Positions 34,014 through 42,913 of a DNA stretch of 64,000 nt are shown here, piece after piece. Numbering within the stretch: the stretch's first letter is position 1; each line of letters starts with the position of its first letter. The DNA is from Paracoccus sediminicola (GTDB lineage Bacteria > Pseudomonadota > Alphaproteobacteria > Rhodobacterales > Rhodobacteraceae): assembly GCF_027912835.1 (NCBI RefSeq), contig NZ_CP115768.1, positions 2,145,501 through 2,209,500 of the forward strand. Reading direction: 5' to 3'. The notes under the pieces are model-generated. The model was not told where the DNA came from. It did no database searches and was given only the letters and a program-made list of their open reading frames with translations. The translations under genes and the position numbers were made by a program.

Positions 34014-35329
34014 AAGGCAATAGCGCGCCGGGACAGCGTCGGGAGTGGTCGGCACGAGGCCCGCTCATGTTGGGTCTCGCGGGAATTCTCGTGCTGTTCG
34101 CGGGCTTCGGGGCCTGGGCGGTCGGCACGCGTATTGCGGGCGCAGTCGTGGCGTCAGGTCAGGTTGAGGTCGAACAGCACCGGCAAGTTGTCCAGCATCC
34201 CGATGGCGGCGTCGTCGAAGGGATCGAAATCCGCGAAGGTCAGAGCGTCTCAGCAGGCGATACGCTGATCCGGCTCGACGGAGCCTTGCTGCGCACGGAA
34301 TTCGCGATTGTCGAAGGCCAGTATTACGAGATCCTGTCTCGTCGAGGCCGGCTCGAGGCAGAGCGTGACGAAAGCGACGCGATCGAATTTTCCGAGATCC
34401 TCACCGATGCCGCAGCCGACAACCCCAAGATCGCGGCGCTGATGGAGGGACAGCGTAGCCTGTTCGAGACAAGGCGCAGCACATTGCAGCAATCGCTTGA
34501 CCAGCTTGAAACGCAGACCCGCCAGGTCGGGGCACAGATCGAAGGCATCAGGGCGCAGGAAGCGGCGCTGACCACGCAGCGAGAACTGATCGGCAGGGAA
34601 CTGACCGACCAGCAGTCACTGCTGGACAAGGGTCTTGCCCAGGCCTCGCGCGTGCTGGCGCTGGAACGCGAGGCTGCTTCGATCGACGGTCAGATCGGCG
34701 AGATGCAGGCCGCGCGCGCGCAGGCCGAAACGAAGCAGAGCGAAATCGACATCACCATTCTCCAGCAAAAAAGCGAGCGCCGCGAGCAAGCCGAAACCGA
34801 GCTTCGGGATCTTGGCGACCGTGAGTTGGAGCTTGCCGAGCGACGCCGTTCCCTGATCGAGCAGCTTGAGCGTCTGGACGTCACCGCGCCGGTCTCGGGG
34901 ATCGTGCATGAGCTGCAAGTGACAACGCCGCGCGCGGTGATACGCGCAGCCGATCCGATCCTCTATATCGTTCCGCAGGATCGTCCGCTTCTGATCGGCG
35001 CGAGGGTGGCGCCGATCAATATCGACGAGGTGTTGCCGGGCCAGGCCGTCAAGCTCCGCTTCGCCGCCTTCAACGCCCGCACCACGCCCGAGATCGACGG
35101 AGTTCTGGAACGTGTCTCGGCAGATGCCGTGGTCGACGAGGCGACTCAGAGCTCCTATTACCGCGCGGAGGTCAGGATCCCCCCCGATCAGCGCGACCGT
35201 CTCGGCGATCTGGCCCTCGTGCCGGGCATGCCGGTGGAGGTCTATATCCAGACCGGCGAGCGCAGCCCGGCCTCATATCTGGTGAAACCCTTCACCGATT
35301 ACTTCATCCGCGCATTCCGCGAGAGTTGA
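34010..35329 (+). CDS. HlyD-family type I secretion membrane-fusion protein
   Basis: A 439-residue periplasmic adaptor partner of the upstream exporter. One N-terminal membrane helix (LMLGLAGILVLFAGFGAWAV) is followed by a biotinyl-lipoyl half-motif (VVEGIEIREGQSVSAGDTLIRLDG), a long coiled coil (about residues 120-300, rich in Gln, Glu and Arg) and the second lipoyl half (VTAPVSGIVHELQV) with a beta-barrel domain after it. The C-terminal LVKPFTDYFIRAFRE fits the PrtE family. ATG 34010 overlaps the previous stop (ATGA). No TolC-like gene or RTX substrate is in the window. Confidence 0.9.
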   Translation: MKGNSAPGQRREWSARGPLMLGLAGILVLFAGFGAWAVGTRIAGAVVASGQVEVEQHRQVVQHPDGGVVEGIEIREGQSVSAGDTLIRLDGALLRTEFAIVEGQYYEILSRRGRLEAERDESDAIEFSEILTDAAADNPKIAALMEGQRSLFETRRSTLQQSLDQLETQTRQVGAQIEGIRAQEAALTTQRELIGRELTDQQSLLDKGLAQASRVLALEREAASIDGQIGEMQAARAQAETKQSEIDITILQQKSERREQAETELRDLGDRELELAERRRSLIEQLERLDVTAPVSGIVHELQVTTPRAVIRAADPILYIVPQDRPLLIGARVAPINIDEVLPGQAVKLRFAAFNARTTPEIDGVLERVSADAVVDEATQSSYYRAEVRIPPDQRDRLGDLALVPGMPVEVYIQTGERSPASYLVKPFTDYFIRAFRES

Positions 35330-35389
35330 CCCGGTGAGTCGGTCCGCCGCATTGCTGCGACAGCCCGGATCTTTCACAGGACAAAAGTA

Positions 35390-36127
35390 TTATGGCCCCG
35401 GATTGGTCTCACCGAGGAAGGCGAGGAAGTCCGCCCAACTGCGTTGATCTGCCTCTTCGCGATATCGGTCCGAACCGAATACGGTAAAGGCATGCGGCGC
35501 GCCGGCATAAATCTCGGCCTTGTAGGGCGTGCCGGCCTCTTCCAGCTCGTTGATGAAGGTGGCGAATGCCATCATGTCCGGGCCGGTGTCGGCGCCGCCA
35601 TGATAGATCCGCATCGGCGCCTCGGCGCTGCTGTAATCCTGACCCTCCGGCGTTTCGATCGTGCCGTGGAAACTCGCATAGCCGGTAACACCTTCCGGCT
35701 GCATCCGCGCCACTTCCAGCGCGACCGCGCCCCCAAAACAATAGCCCGCGATCACCGGCGATGTCACATCCTCGGCGGCCGCGGTTTCCAGGCTGGCCGT
35801 CATCAGCGCGCGCATCGTCTCGCGGTCACTGTAAAGCTTCTCGGTCTCGGCCCGGTTTTCCTCGACCGATTGCGGGCGCACCCCCTTGCCGTAGAGATCG
35901 ACGGCGAAGGCGTTATAGCCTTGCTCGGCCAGCATATCCGCCCGCTGCCGCTCGTAATCGGTCAGACCGTCCCAGTCATGAACGATGATGACCGAACCTT
36001 TTGGATTCTCAGCCTTGGCAACATAGCCTTCGAACTCCCGGTCCTCTGCGTTGTACACGACAGCTTCGCCGGCGGCTGCCGCCGAACCGGCGATGCCGAT
36101 GGCAATACCTGCTGCGATGAATTTCAT
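35390..36127 (-). CDS. Exported dienelactone-hydrolase-family protein
   Basis: A 245-residue alpha/beta hydrolase with a signal peptide (KFIAAGIAIGIAGSAAAAG). The nucleophile is a cysteine in GYCFGGAVAL, as in dienelactone hydrolase; the acid is in HGGADTGPD and the histidine in GAPHAFTVFG. The oxyanion region is VHDWDGLTDYERQRAD. The substrate is unknown; family members cleave lactones or are of uncertain function, and the periplasmic location is unusual for a catabolic DLH. It stands 57 bp downstream of plsY on the same strand, with no hairpin that I could confirm. Confidence 0.82.
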   Translation of the reverse strand: MKFIAAGIAIGIAGSAAAAGEAVVYNAEDREFEGYVAKAENPKGSVIIVHDWDGLTDYERQRADMLAEQGYNAFAVDLYGKGVRPQSVEENRAETEKLYSDRETMRALMTASLETAAAEDVTSPVIAGYCFGGAVALEVARMQPEGVTGYASFHGTIETPEGQDYSSAEAPMRIYHGGADTGPDMMAFATFINELEEAGTPYKAEIYAGAPHAFTVFGSDRYREEADQRSWADFLAFLGETNPGP

Positions 36128-36184
36128 GACGAACCTCCCTAGCGCTCCAAGATCACAACGGCTCTTCGGCGCGGGCGGTTCCCC

Positions 36185-36769
36185 TTAGCGGCCGCCGCCG
36201 ATCCGGGGCTCTGTCCCGGCAAGCAGTCGCTGGATATTGGCACGATGCCGGACGACGATCAGCAGCGCCATCATCGCGGCGGCCGCAGCCACATCAGAAC
36301 GGCCAAGCGCCAGAGCGACGACGGGCGAGGACACCGCCGCGACAAGCGCGGAAAGCGAGCTGATCCGCGATGCGGCGGCGACCGCTACCCAAGTCGCGCA
36401 GGCGATCAGCCCAAGCGGCCAGTGCAGCGCAATCAGTGTGCCAAGAAAGGTCGCAACCCCCTTGCCGCCACGAAACCCCAGCCAGACCGGAAAGCAATGG
36501 CCCAGAAAGGCTGCCGCCCCGGCAATGATGCCCGCCCCTTCGCCAGTCAGATACCGCGCCAACAGAACCGCCATTGCGCCTTTGCCGCTATCCAGCAACA
36601 GCGTCGCCAGCGCAGCGCCCTTGTTCCCGGTGCGTAGCACGTTGGTGGCACCAATATTGCCCGATCCGATGCGACGCAGGTCACCAAGCCCCAGCGCGCG
36701 GGTGATGACGATGCCAAAGGGCACCGAGCCGAGCAGATATCCAACGATTCCCCAAATCAGCAGGCTCAT
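36185..36769 (-). CDS. plsY: Acyl-phosphate:glycerol-3-phosphate acyltransferase
   Basis: Integral membrane enzyme adding the first acyl chain to glycerol 3-phosphate from acyl phosphate. It has 194 residues. The three conserved motifs are visible: GSGNIGATNVLRTGNKG, GHCFPVWLGFRGGKGVAT and HRANIQRLLAGTEPRIG, among five predicted helices. ATG 36769 overlaps the pyrC-like stop by 4 bp. It is the last gene of the pyrB / PH-like / pyrC-like / plsY unit. Confidence 0.95.
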   Translation of the reverse strand: MSLLIWGIVGYLLGSVPFGIVITRALGLGDLRRIGSGNIGATNVLRTGNKGAALATLLLDSGKGAMAVLLARYLTGEGAGIIAGAAAFLGHCFPVWLGFRGGKGVATFLGTLIALHWPLGLIACATWVAVAAASRISSLSALVAAVSSPVVALALGRSDVAAAAAMMALLIVVRHRANIQRLLAGTEPRIGGGR

Positions 36770-38028
36770 CCGAACACCCTCCGCCCGCCGACCCAACTCC
36801 CGAGAACGCGGCCCTGCATGCGGGCTTCGTCAAACGGCGTGTTCTTCGACTTGGATTCCAGCGAGAACCGATCCAGCACGAACGGCGTATCGGGGTCGAA
36901 CAGAACGAGATCGGCGGCAGCGCCGTCCGAGATACGCCCGCCTTCAATCCCAAGCCGCCGCGCCGGGTTCAGCGACAGCGCCCGGAAGAGCTGCGCGAGG
37001 CTGAGCCCGCCCTGATGATAAAGTCGCAGCGCCGCCGGCAGCAGGGTTTGCAGCCCGACCGCGCCCGGTGCGGCTTCCGCAAAGGGCAGGCGCTTGCTCT
37101 CTTCGTCCTGCGGGGTGTGGAATGAAGCGATCACATCGATCAGACCTTCGGCCACCGCCTCGACCATGGCCAGCCGGTCCTCTTCGGCCCGCAGCGGCGG
37201 GGTGAAGCGGAAAAAGGTCCGGTAATCGCCAACGTCGAATTCGTTCAGCGTCAGGTGGTGGATCGAGATCCCCGCCGTCACATCCAGCCCGGCCTCGCGC
37301 GCCCGCCGCAAGGCCGGCAGCGCGGCTGCGGTCGTGATCTGGTCAGCATGGTAACGTCCGCCGGTCATCGAAACGAGCGCCAGATCATGCTGCAATCCCA
37401 TCAGCTCGGCCACGGGAGATACATCGGGAATGCCATAAAGCGACGCGAATTTTCCCTTGGTCGCAGCCGCGCCTTTCGAGAGGATCGGCTCTTGCGGGTG
37501 GCCGATGATCAGCGCGCCGAGACCGCGCGCATAGGTCAGGCAACGTGTCATCAAGCGCGTATCGCTGATGACCCGCACCCCATCGGTGAAGGCAACCGCG
37601 CCGCTGTCCTGAAGAAAGGCCATCTCGACCATCTCACGCCCCGCGCGCTGCTTGGTCAGCGCGGACATATGCCGCACCCGGACGATGGAGTCCTGCGCAC
37701 GCTTGGCCACGAAATCAAGGCTTTCGGGACTGTCGACAGGCGGCTGCGTATCAGGGCGCACGATCATCGTCGTGACACCGCCGGCGGCAGCAGCGCGACC
37801 GGCGCTTGCATAGGATTCCTTGTGACGCTCACCCGGCTCTCCGACCTTCACGCCCCAATCTATGATCCCGGGACCCAGACATTTGCCGCGGCAGGCGACA
37901 ATCTTGGCCCCATCCGGCGCAGGCTTGTCGCGCGCAGAAATCACGCCGTTCTCGACCGTGAGACTGCCGTGCGCTTCGGTGCGCGCTTCGGGGTCGATCA
38001 GGATTGCGTCTTCGAAATGCAGGATCAT
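36766..38028 (-). CDS. Dihydroorotase homologue, apparently non-catalytic (PyrX/PyrC'-like)
   Basis: A 420-residue amidohydrolase-fold protein that looks like type I dihydroorotase: EHGSLTVENGVI-type edge, PPLRAEEDRLAMVEA, GLQTLLPAALRL. The zinc site is gone. The usual DxHxHxR reads DWGVKVG, the strand carrying the third histidine reads YHADQITTA where H-x-H-V-S-T-A is expected, and the catalytic aspartate in the usual ATDHAPH is Phe (IASFHTPQ). It probably serves as a structural partner of PyrB, as PyrC' (PyrX) does in Pseudomonas. It overlaps plsY by 4 bp and the PH-like gene by 4 bp. The catalytic enzyme must lie elsewhere. Confidence 0.82.
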   Translation of the reverse strand: MILHFEDAILIDPEARTEAHGSLTVENGVISARDKPAPDGAKIVACRGKCLGPGIIDWGVKVGEPGERHKESYASAGRAAAAGGVTTMIVRPDTQPPVDSPESLDFVAKRAQDSIVRVRHMSALTKQRAGREMVEMAFLQDSGAVAFTDGVRVISDTRLMTRCLTYARGLGALIIGHPQEPILSKGAAATKGKFASLYGIPDVSPVAELMGLQHDLALVSMTGGRYHADQITTAAALPALRRAREAGLDVTAGISIHHLTLNEFDVGDYRTFFRFTPPLRAEEDRLAMVEAVAEGLIDVIASFHTPQDEESKRLPFAEAAPGAVGLQTLLPAALRLYHQGGLSLAQLFRALSLNPARRLGIEGGRISDGAAADLVLFDPDTPFVLDRFSLESKSKNTPFDEARMQGRVLGSWVGGRRVFG

Positions 38029-38600
38029 TTTTCGCGGTTCCCGTGATCGGTGCCTTCTGTCGCTTCGGGCTTGGCACCCTGTATCTCACGGACCATCGAC
38101 ATCACCTTTTCAGCCTCCGGGATGAATTCGAACCCGACACGCGGTTTCAGGCCGAACATGACCGAGGGCGGATCGCTCTGGACCAGCTCGACCGGGGCTC
38201 CGGCGTCGATCGCACGGGTATAGACGCGTCTGCCCTTGAACGGCACGTGAGTCGCGACGATGGCACGGTGGTTTGTCAGAGCATACCAACTCCGCGAACG
38301 TTGATATGCCGGGGTAAGCACCGGCTCGATCATCAGGCGAAGGAAATTCATCAGCATAAACAGCGGACAGAGTGCGAGCAGCACATGTTCTTTCGCAAAA
38401 TTATACATCAGAACACTGACGATCAGCACAGGGATCATGCCAGGCACACCGCGCAGGATTTCGGTGAACCTGATCCGAAACTCGGCATGGGGCTGACCCT
38501 GCCACAGAATCTGCTCATCCTCCTGCAACAGCCCCTGCCAGCCTGGCACCACGGAAGAGCCAGGTGCCGCATTGGCGCTGTTTTCACGCCGGTCAGGCAT
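38025..38600 (-). CDS. Membrane protein with a PH-like (bPH2-type) domain, inside the pyr unit
   Basis: A 191-residue protein. An N-terminal strand [14 protein letters not shown] precedes two hydrophobic segments ([17 protein letters not shown] and [19 protein letters not shown]). After them [20 protein letters not shown] is the hallmark of bacterial PH domains (E-Q-I-L-W-x-G ... Y-x-L-T-x-x-R), which often occur on membrane proteins. ATG 38600 is preferred, with GAGG 7 nt upstream and the pyrB stop embedded; ATG 38606 is the alternative. It overlaps pyrC-like by 4 bp. No role in pyrimidine synthesis is known. Confidence 0.65.
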   Translation of the reverse strand: MPDRRENSANAAPGSSVVPGWQGLLQEDEQILWQGQPHAEFRIRFTEILRGVPGMIPVLIVSVLMYNFAKEHVLLALCPLFMLMNFLRLMIEPVLTPAYQRSRSWYALTNHRAIVATHVPFKGRRVYTRAIDAGAPVELVQSDPPSVMFGLKPRVGFEFIPEAEKVMSMVREIQGAKPEATEGTDHGNREK

Positions 38601-39558
38601 CGACATCCTCGGCAGCACGCGCGCCGCGCTCGGCCCGGAGATTGCGGGCGAGCAGGTCCATCGCGGCCATGCGCACAGCGACGCCCATCTCGACCTGAGC
38701 CTGTATCACACTGCGGTTGATATCGTCGGCGATGGTGCCGTCGATCTCGACGCCGCGGTTCATCGGGCCGGGATGCATGACGATCGCGTCATCCTTGGCA
38801 TGGGACAGCTTTTCGCCATCCAGCCCCCAACGATGGTAGTATTCCCGTTCCGACGGGATGAAGCCGCCATCCATCCTTTCTTTCTGAAGCCGCAGCATCA
38901 TCACCACATCCGCGCCGGCCAGCCCTTCGCGCATATCCTCATAGACCTCGACGCCCATCTCGGCGGCGGCGGCAGGCATCAGCGTTGCGGGACCGACCAA
39001 GCGGACGCGATTCTCCATCTTGCCGAGCAGGATCAGGTTCGATCGCGCCACGCGGCTATGCACGATATCGCCGCAGATCGCTACGGTCAGACGCTGCAAA
39101 CGACCCTTGCTGCGACGGATGGTCAGCGCATCCAACAATGCCTGTGTCGGATGTTCGTGCCGCCCGTCCCCGGCATTGAGCACTGCGCAATTGACCTTTT
39201 CCGCCAGCAGATTCGCCGCGCCCGACTGCGGATGGCGCACAACCAGAAGATCGGGATGCATCGCGTTCAGCGTCAGCGCGGTGTCGATCAGCGTCTCGCC
39301 CTTCTTTACCGAGGACTGCGCCACCGCCATGTTCATCACATCCGCCCCAAGCCGCTTACCGGCCAGTTCAAAGCTGGACTGCGTGCGGGTCGAATTCTCG
39401 AAGAACATGTTGATCTGGGTCATGCCCTCAAGCGCATCGGCATGTTTGACCGTGCGCCGGTTCAGATCCACATAGGTTTCGGCGAGATCGAGAATAGAGG
39501 TGATTTCCGGGGGGGATAGCTGTTCGATCCCCAGAAGATGGCGGGCGCGAAACGTCAT
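38593..39558 (-). CDS. pyrB: Aspartate carbamoyltransferase catalytic subunit
   Basis: Forms carbamoyl-aspartate from carbamoyl phosphate and aspartate, second step of pyrimidine synthesis. It has 321 residues. The carbamoyl-phosphate site is [13 protein letters not shown] with the loop lysines in SSVKKGET, the aspartate side is [14 protein letters not shown], and the C-terminal [11 protein letters not shown] is intact. ATG 39558 is the family start. There is no pyrI nearby, which fits the class of ATCase that pairs with a dihydroorotase or a PyrC'-type protein. Start of the pyrB unit; 102 bp separate it from the divergent uracil-DNA glycosylase gene. Confidence 0.96.
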   Translation of the reverse strand: MTFRARHLLGIEQLSPPEITSILDLAETYVDLNRRTVKHADALEGMTQINMFFENSTRTQSSFELAGKRLGADVMNMAVAQSSVKKGETLIDTALTLNAMHPDLLVVRHPQSGAANLLAEKVNCAVLNAGDGRHEHPTQALLDALTIRRSKGRLQRLTVAICGDIVHSRVARSNLILLGKMENRVRLVGPATLMPAAAAEMGVEVYEDMREGLAGADVVMMLRLQKERMDGGFIPSEREYYHRWGLDGEKLSHAKDDAIVMHPGPMNRGVEIDGTIADDINRSVIQAQVEMGVAVRMAAMDLLARNLRAERGARAAEDVDA

Positions 39559-39660
39559 CTTTATTCCCCTCTCGAACGTGGTCCTTCTATCGCAAACCGG
39601 GGCGCGCACGGCAAGGGCCGGGCTTGTCGCAGCGCCGCCTTGTCCCTAGGTTCTTCGGCG

Positions 39661-40479
39661 ATGGAATCGGATCTGACATGGCGCGGCGTCGAGATTGACG
39701 GCTGGACGGCGATCGCCCTGCTGGAATGGCAGCGCGAAATGGGCGTGGACGAGCCGGTCCTCGATGCGCCGCTCGACCGCACCGACCTGCCTACACCGCC
39801 GAAACAGGCCATCGCGCCCGCCATCGCGCGGCAAGAGGCGGCGCCGCCAAAGGCAGCTTCTCCGGCCGAGGCGGCGGCCGATGCAATTGCACAGGCAAAG
39901 GCGCTTGCGCAGAGGGTGGCCACGCTGGATCAGCTCGCCGAGGCGCAGGCGGGCTTTGACGGGCTCGACCTGAAACGCGGCGCGCGGAATTTCGTTTTCG
40001 CCGATGGCAACCCTGCGGCACGCGTCATGATTATCGGCGAGGCACCCGGAGAGGAAGAAGACGCGAAAGGGCTGCCCTTCGTCGGACGCGCCGGTCAGTT
40101 GCTGGACCGGATGCTGTCAGCCATCGGCATGGGCCGTGATCTGCCGGACGCCACACGGGCGGTCTATATCGCCAATGTGCTGAAATGGCGTCCGCCTGGC
40201 AATCGCCGCCCCAATGCCGACGAGATCGCGCTGTCGCTGCCGTTTCTGACCCGTCAGGTCGAGTTGGCCGAACCGGAAATCATTGTTCTGATGGGCAACA
40301 CGCCCTGCGCTGCCGCGCTGAACCGCGAGGGCATTCTGCGCCTGCGCGGCAACTGGACCGAGGCATTTGGACGACCGGCATTGCCGATGACCCACCCGGC
40401 CTATCTGCTGCGCAACCCGGTCGCGAAGCGCGAAGCCTGGGCGGATCTGCTGTCTCTGGCGGACCGGCTAGGGCTTTAG
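39661..40479 (+). CDS. Uracil-DNA glycosylase, family 4-like, without iron-sulfur cysteines
   Basis: A 272-residue protein. Residues 1-100 are an Ala-rich, probably disordered extension, and residues 100-272 the glycosylase domain. Motif A reads [20 protein letters not shown], the uracil-binding family-4 form, and motif B is [11 protein letters not shown]. The four cysteines that hold the [4Fe-4S] cluster in characterised family 4 enzymes are not seen: the first pair region reads [10 protein letters not shown], the third site has Trp ([12 protein letters not shown]) and the fourth reads EIALSLPF. Uracil excision is likely from the motifs, but the metal-free fold is an inference. Confidence 0.82.
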   Translation: MESDLTWRGVEIDGWTAIALLEWQREMGVDEPVLDAPLDRTDLPTPPKQAIAPAIARQEAAPPKAASPAEAAADAIAQAKALAQRVATLDQLAEAQAGFDGLDLKRGARNFVFADGNPAARVMIIGEAPGEEEDAKGLPFVGRAGQLLDRMLSAIGMGRDLPDATRAVYIANVLKWRPPGNRRPNADEIALSLPFLTRQVELAEPEIIVLMGNTPCAAALNREGILRLRGNWTEAFGRPALPMTHPAYLLRNPVAKREAWADLLSLADRLGL

Positions 40480-40506
40480 GCGGCGACCCGGCATCACCAG
40501 CCCGGC

Positions 40507-40971
40507 TCAGCTTGCCGGGCCGAGCCTGCGCTGACCCAGTCGCGCGGCAGCACTGTCCTGGACCGAAACCGACGCGGGCTGGCTGAGAGACGGCGCGGGC
40601 GCGAAGCGCGGCGGATCCGCGTGCGCAGCCTCGGCCTGTTGGGGCTGTGGCTGCTGAACAGGCGTAGCTGGCGCATCGCCGCGCGTCGCGGCTTGCAAGC
40701 GGCGCACACCCCCCGCACCCTGTCGCGCCAGTTTTTCGAGCGCGTCAGCATTGCGGCGGGAATTGTGATAGATCCCGATCAGCACGATCAGCCCGGCCAT
40801 GCCAGCACCAAGGCCAAGCATCTCAACTCCGGCGGTGCTCAGCATCGCGCGCCATCCCTCGGGCCGCATCTCGATCATCTGCAAGCCGATGCGAAGCAGC
40901 CCGGCCAAGAAGCCGAGCCAGAGGAGGAGTTCCAAGATCTGAATCAGGCGATAGCGCAAGGTCGAGGTCAT
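40507..40971 (-). CDS. Small membrane protein with a Pro/Gln/Ala-rich tail, downstream of gshA
   Basis: A 154-residue protein with two predicted membrane helices: RYRLIQILELLLWLGFLAGL and MLGLGAGMAGLIVLIGIY. After them comes a basic loop (SRRNADALEKLARQG) and a long Pro/Gln/Ala tail that looks disordered. No recognised family. It begins 8 nt after the gshA stop and is probably co-transcribed with it. ATG 40971 is chosen over 40998 because the latter lies inside gshA. Confidence 0.55.
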   Translation of the reverse strand: MTSTLRYRLIQILELLLWLGFLAGLLRIGLQMIEMRPEGWRAMLSTAGVEMLGLGAGMAGLIVLIGIYHNSRRNADALEKLARQGAGGVRRLQAATRGDAPATPVQQPQPQQAEAAHADPPRFAPAPSLSQPASVSVQDSAAARLGQRRLGPAS

Positions 40972-40978
40972 GCCGCGA

Positions 40979-42349
40979 TCAATACGAATACTCGTCATAG
41001 ATGCGAGTCAAATCTCCGTGCCATTCGCCGTGATATTTCTCGAGCAACTCATCGGCGGGCACGCGCCCGCTTTCGACGCTTTCCTGAAGCGCGTTGAGGA
41101 AATGCGTCTCATCCGGCACCAGCCCGCCCGCACCCGGGCGGGCTCGGTTCTTCAGCCCGGTCTCGGCGATGGCCACGGCCTCACGCGCGAGATCATGCAG
41201 TTTCACACCGCCCGCCTCGCCCTGCAAGCCGTCACGTGCCGCTGCAACGCGGAGCCCCTCGCGGGTCTCGGCGTCCAGACCCTTGACCAGATCCCAGGCT
41301 GCATCCTGCGCCGTCTGGTCATAGAGCAGCCCGACCCACAGCGCCGGCAGCGCGCAGAGCCTGCGCCAGGGACCGCCATCGGCCCCGCGCATCTCAATGA
41401 ATTTCTTGACGCGGGCCTCGGGGAACACTGTGGTCAGGTGATCGGCCCAGTCGGACAGGGTCGGCACCTCTCCGGGCAGGGCGGGCAGCTTGCCTTCCAT
41501 GAAGTCGCGGAAATTCTGACCGAGCGCATCGATATATTTTCCGTCGCGATAGACGAAATACATCGGCACATCGAGCACATAGTCCACCCATTGCTCATAG
41601 CCGAACCCCTCGTCGAAAACGAAGGGCAGCATGCCGGTCCGCGCCGCGTCGAGGTTCTGCCAGATATGGCTGCGCCACGACTTCATCCCGTTCGGCTTGC
41701 CGTCAAGGAAGGGGGAATTGGCGAACAGCGCTGTAGCCACCGGCTGCAAGGCCAGCGAAACGCGCAGCTTCTGCACCATATCCGCTTCCGACCCGAAATC
41801 GAGATTCACCTGCACGGTGCAGGTGCGATACATCATCTGCGTGCCGAGCGTGCCGACCTTCTGCATATAGGGTGTCATCAGCGCGTAACGCCCCTTTGGC
41901 ATCATCGGCATCTGTTCCTGCGACCAGATCGGTGCCGCGCCAAGCCCCATGAAGCCCGCGCCGATATCGTCGGCCACCGATTTCACCTCGGCCAGATGCT
42001 GGTTCACCTCGTCGCAGGTCTGATGGATATTTTCCAGCGCCGCGCCAGACAGTTCCAGCTGACCGCCGGGTTCAAGGCTGACATTGGCGCCGTCACGCTC
42101 CAGCCCGATGATGTTGTCGCCTTCAAGCACCGGGGTCCAGCCGAACCGCGCGCGCAGCCCGTTCAGCATGGACTGGATCGAGCACTCGCCCTCGTAAGGC
42201 AGCGGCAGGCGCTTGTCCTTGCAATAGCCGAATTTCTCGTGCTCGGTGCCGATGCGCCACGCCTCGCGGGGCTTCTCGCCCGCCGCGATATATTCGGCGA
42301 GCTGTTCGCGCCGTTCGATCGGGCCGCCGCCCTGCTGGGGAATGGACAT
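40979..42349 (-). CDS. gshA: Glutamate-cysteine ligase, alphaproteobacterial/plant type
   Basis: First enzyme of glutathione synthesis, joining glutamate and cysteine with ATP. It has 456 residues, the plant-like type rather than the E. coli type. The characteristic glutamate/metal motif is WRIGTEHEKFGY near residue 37; others are YRTCTVQVNLDFGSE and MRGADGGPWRR. It lies in a nine-gene minus-strand run, 51 bp after a small membrane protein gene, with gshB not nearby. Confidence 0.93.
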   Translation of the reverse strand: MSIPQQGGGPIERREQLAEYIAAGEKPREAWRIGTEHEKFGYCKDKRLPLPYEGECSIQSMLNGLRARFGWTPVLEGDNIIGLERDGANVSLEPGGQLELSGAALENIHQTCDEVNQHLAEVKSVADDIGAGFMGLGAAPIWSQEQMPMMPKGRYALMTPYMQKVGTLGTQMMYRTCTVQVNLDFGSEADMVQKLRVSLALQPVATALFANSPFLDGKPNGMKSWRSHIWQNLDAARTGMLPFVFDEGFGYEQWVDYVLDVPMYFVYRDGKYIDALGQNFRDFMEGKLPALPGEVPTLSDWADHLTTVFPEARVKKFIEMRGADGGPWRRLCALPALWVGLLYDQTAQDAAWDLVKGLDAETREGLRVAAARDGLQGEAGGVKLHDLAREAVAIAETGLKNRARPGAGGLVPDETHFLNALQESVESGRVPADELLEKYHGEWHGDLTRIYDEYSY

Positions 42350-42400
42350 CTCGGCCCCTCTCTTGCTTTCGCTCAGAGGTGGCGTGGCAGAGAGACCAAG

Positions 42401-42913
42401 TCAACCCGCATCGGGCGCCGTCCAGACAATGCGCAGCGACGGCCCGTCTTGCCGAGACAGCGCCGCCGAGATCCGCCCCATATCCAAACCCGGCAGCACA
42501 GCAAAGGCGTCTGCCAGCGTCTCGGCGCCCTTTGCCTCGACCGGGATCAGCAAGGCCTGACCATCGCGCGATTTCAGTCGCCAATGGTCATGCCCGTTCA
42601 ACCGGATCAGCCGGATCTCGGTCAGATGCCGCAGCGCGACCGTCCCGCCGAGCGCACGGGCGGCGTAGTAACGGATCTCGCCTTCGACAAGCTCGACCAC
42701 GCCCGGCGCGGCGATGTCGCGATGAAAGGCAAGCCGCCGCCAGGCGCCGACAGTCAATACCGCGCAGACCGCAAAGATCAGCGCGCCGAGTCCCAGATAG
42801 AACCACCCGCCCCATGTCGCCAGCCAGCCGCCAAACACCGCGCCGCCAATCGCCGCCAGCAATTCGCGGCGCGGCGCTATCCATGCGGCGAGTTCAGGAC
42901 GGATCAGTCCCAT
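42401..42913 (-). CDS. Membrane protein of unknown function, overlapping moaE
   Basis: A 170-residue protein. Two closely spaced hydrophobic segments (LLAAIGGAVFGGWLATWGGW and YLGLGALIFAVCAVLTVG) form a hairpin near the N terminus. The remaining cytosolic domain has alternating strands (VELVEGEIRYYA, HWRLKSRDGQALLIPVE) and no motif that I recognise. Its start overlaps the end of moaE by 10 bp, so it is co-expressed with the molybdopterin genes, but any link to them is unproven. Confidence 0.5.
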   Translation of the reverse strand: MGLIRPELAAWIAPRRELLAAIGGAVFGGWLATWGGWFYLGLGALIFAVCAVLTVGAWRRLAFHRDIAAPGVVELVEGEIRYYAARALGGTVALRHLTEIRLIRLNGHDHWRLKSRDGQALLIPVEAKGAETLADAFAVLPGLDMGRISAALSRQDGPSLRIVWTAPDAG

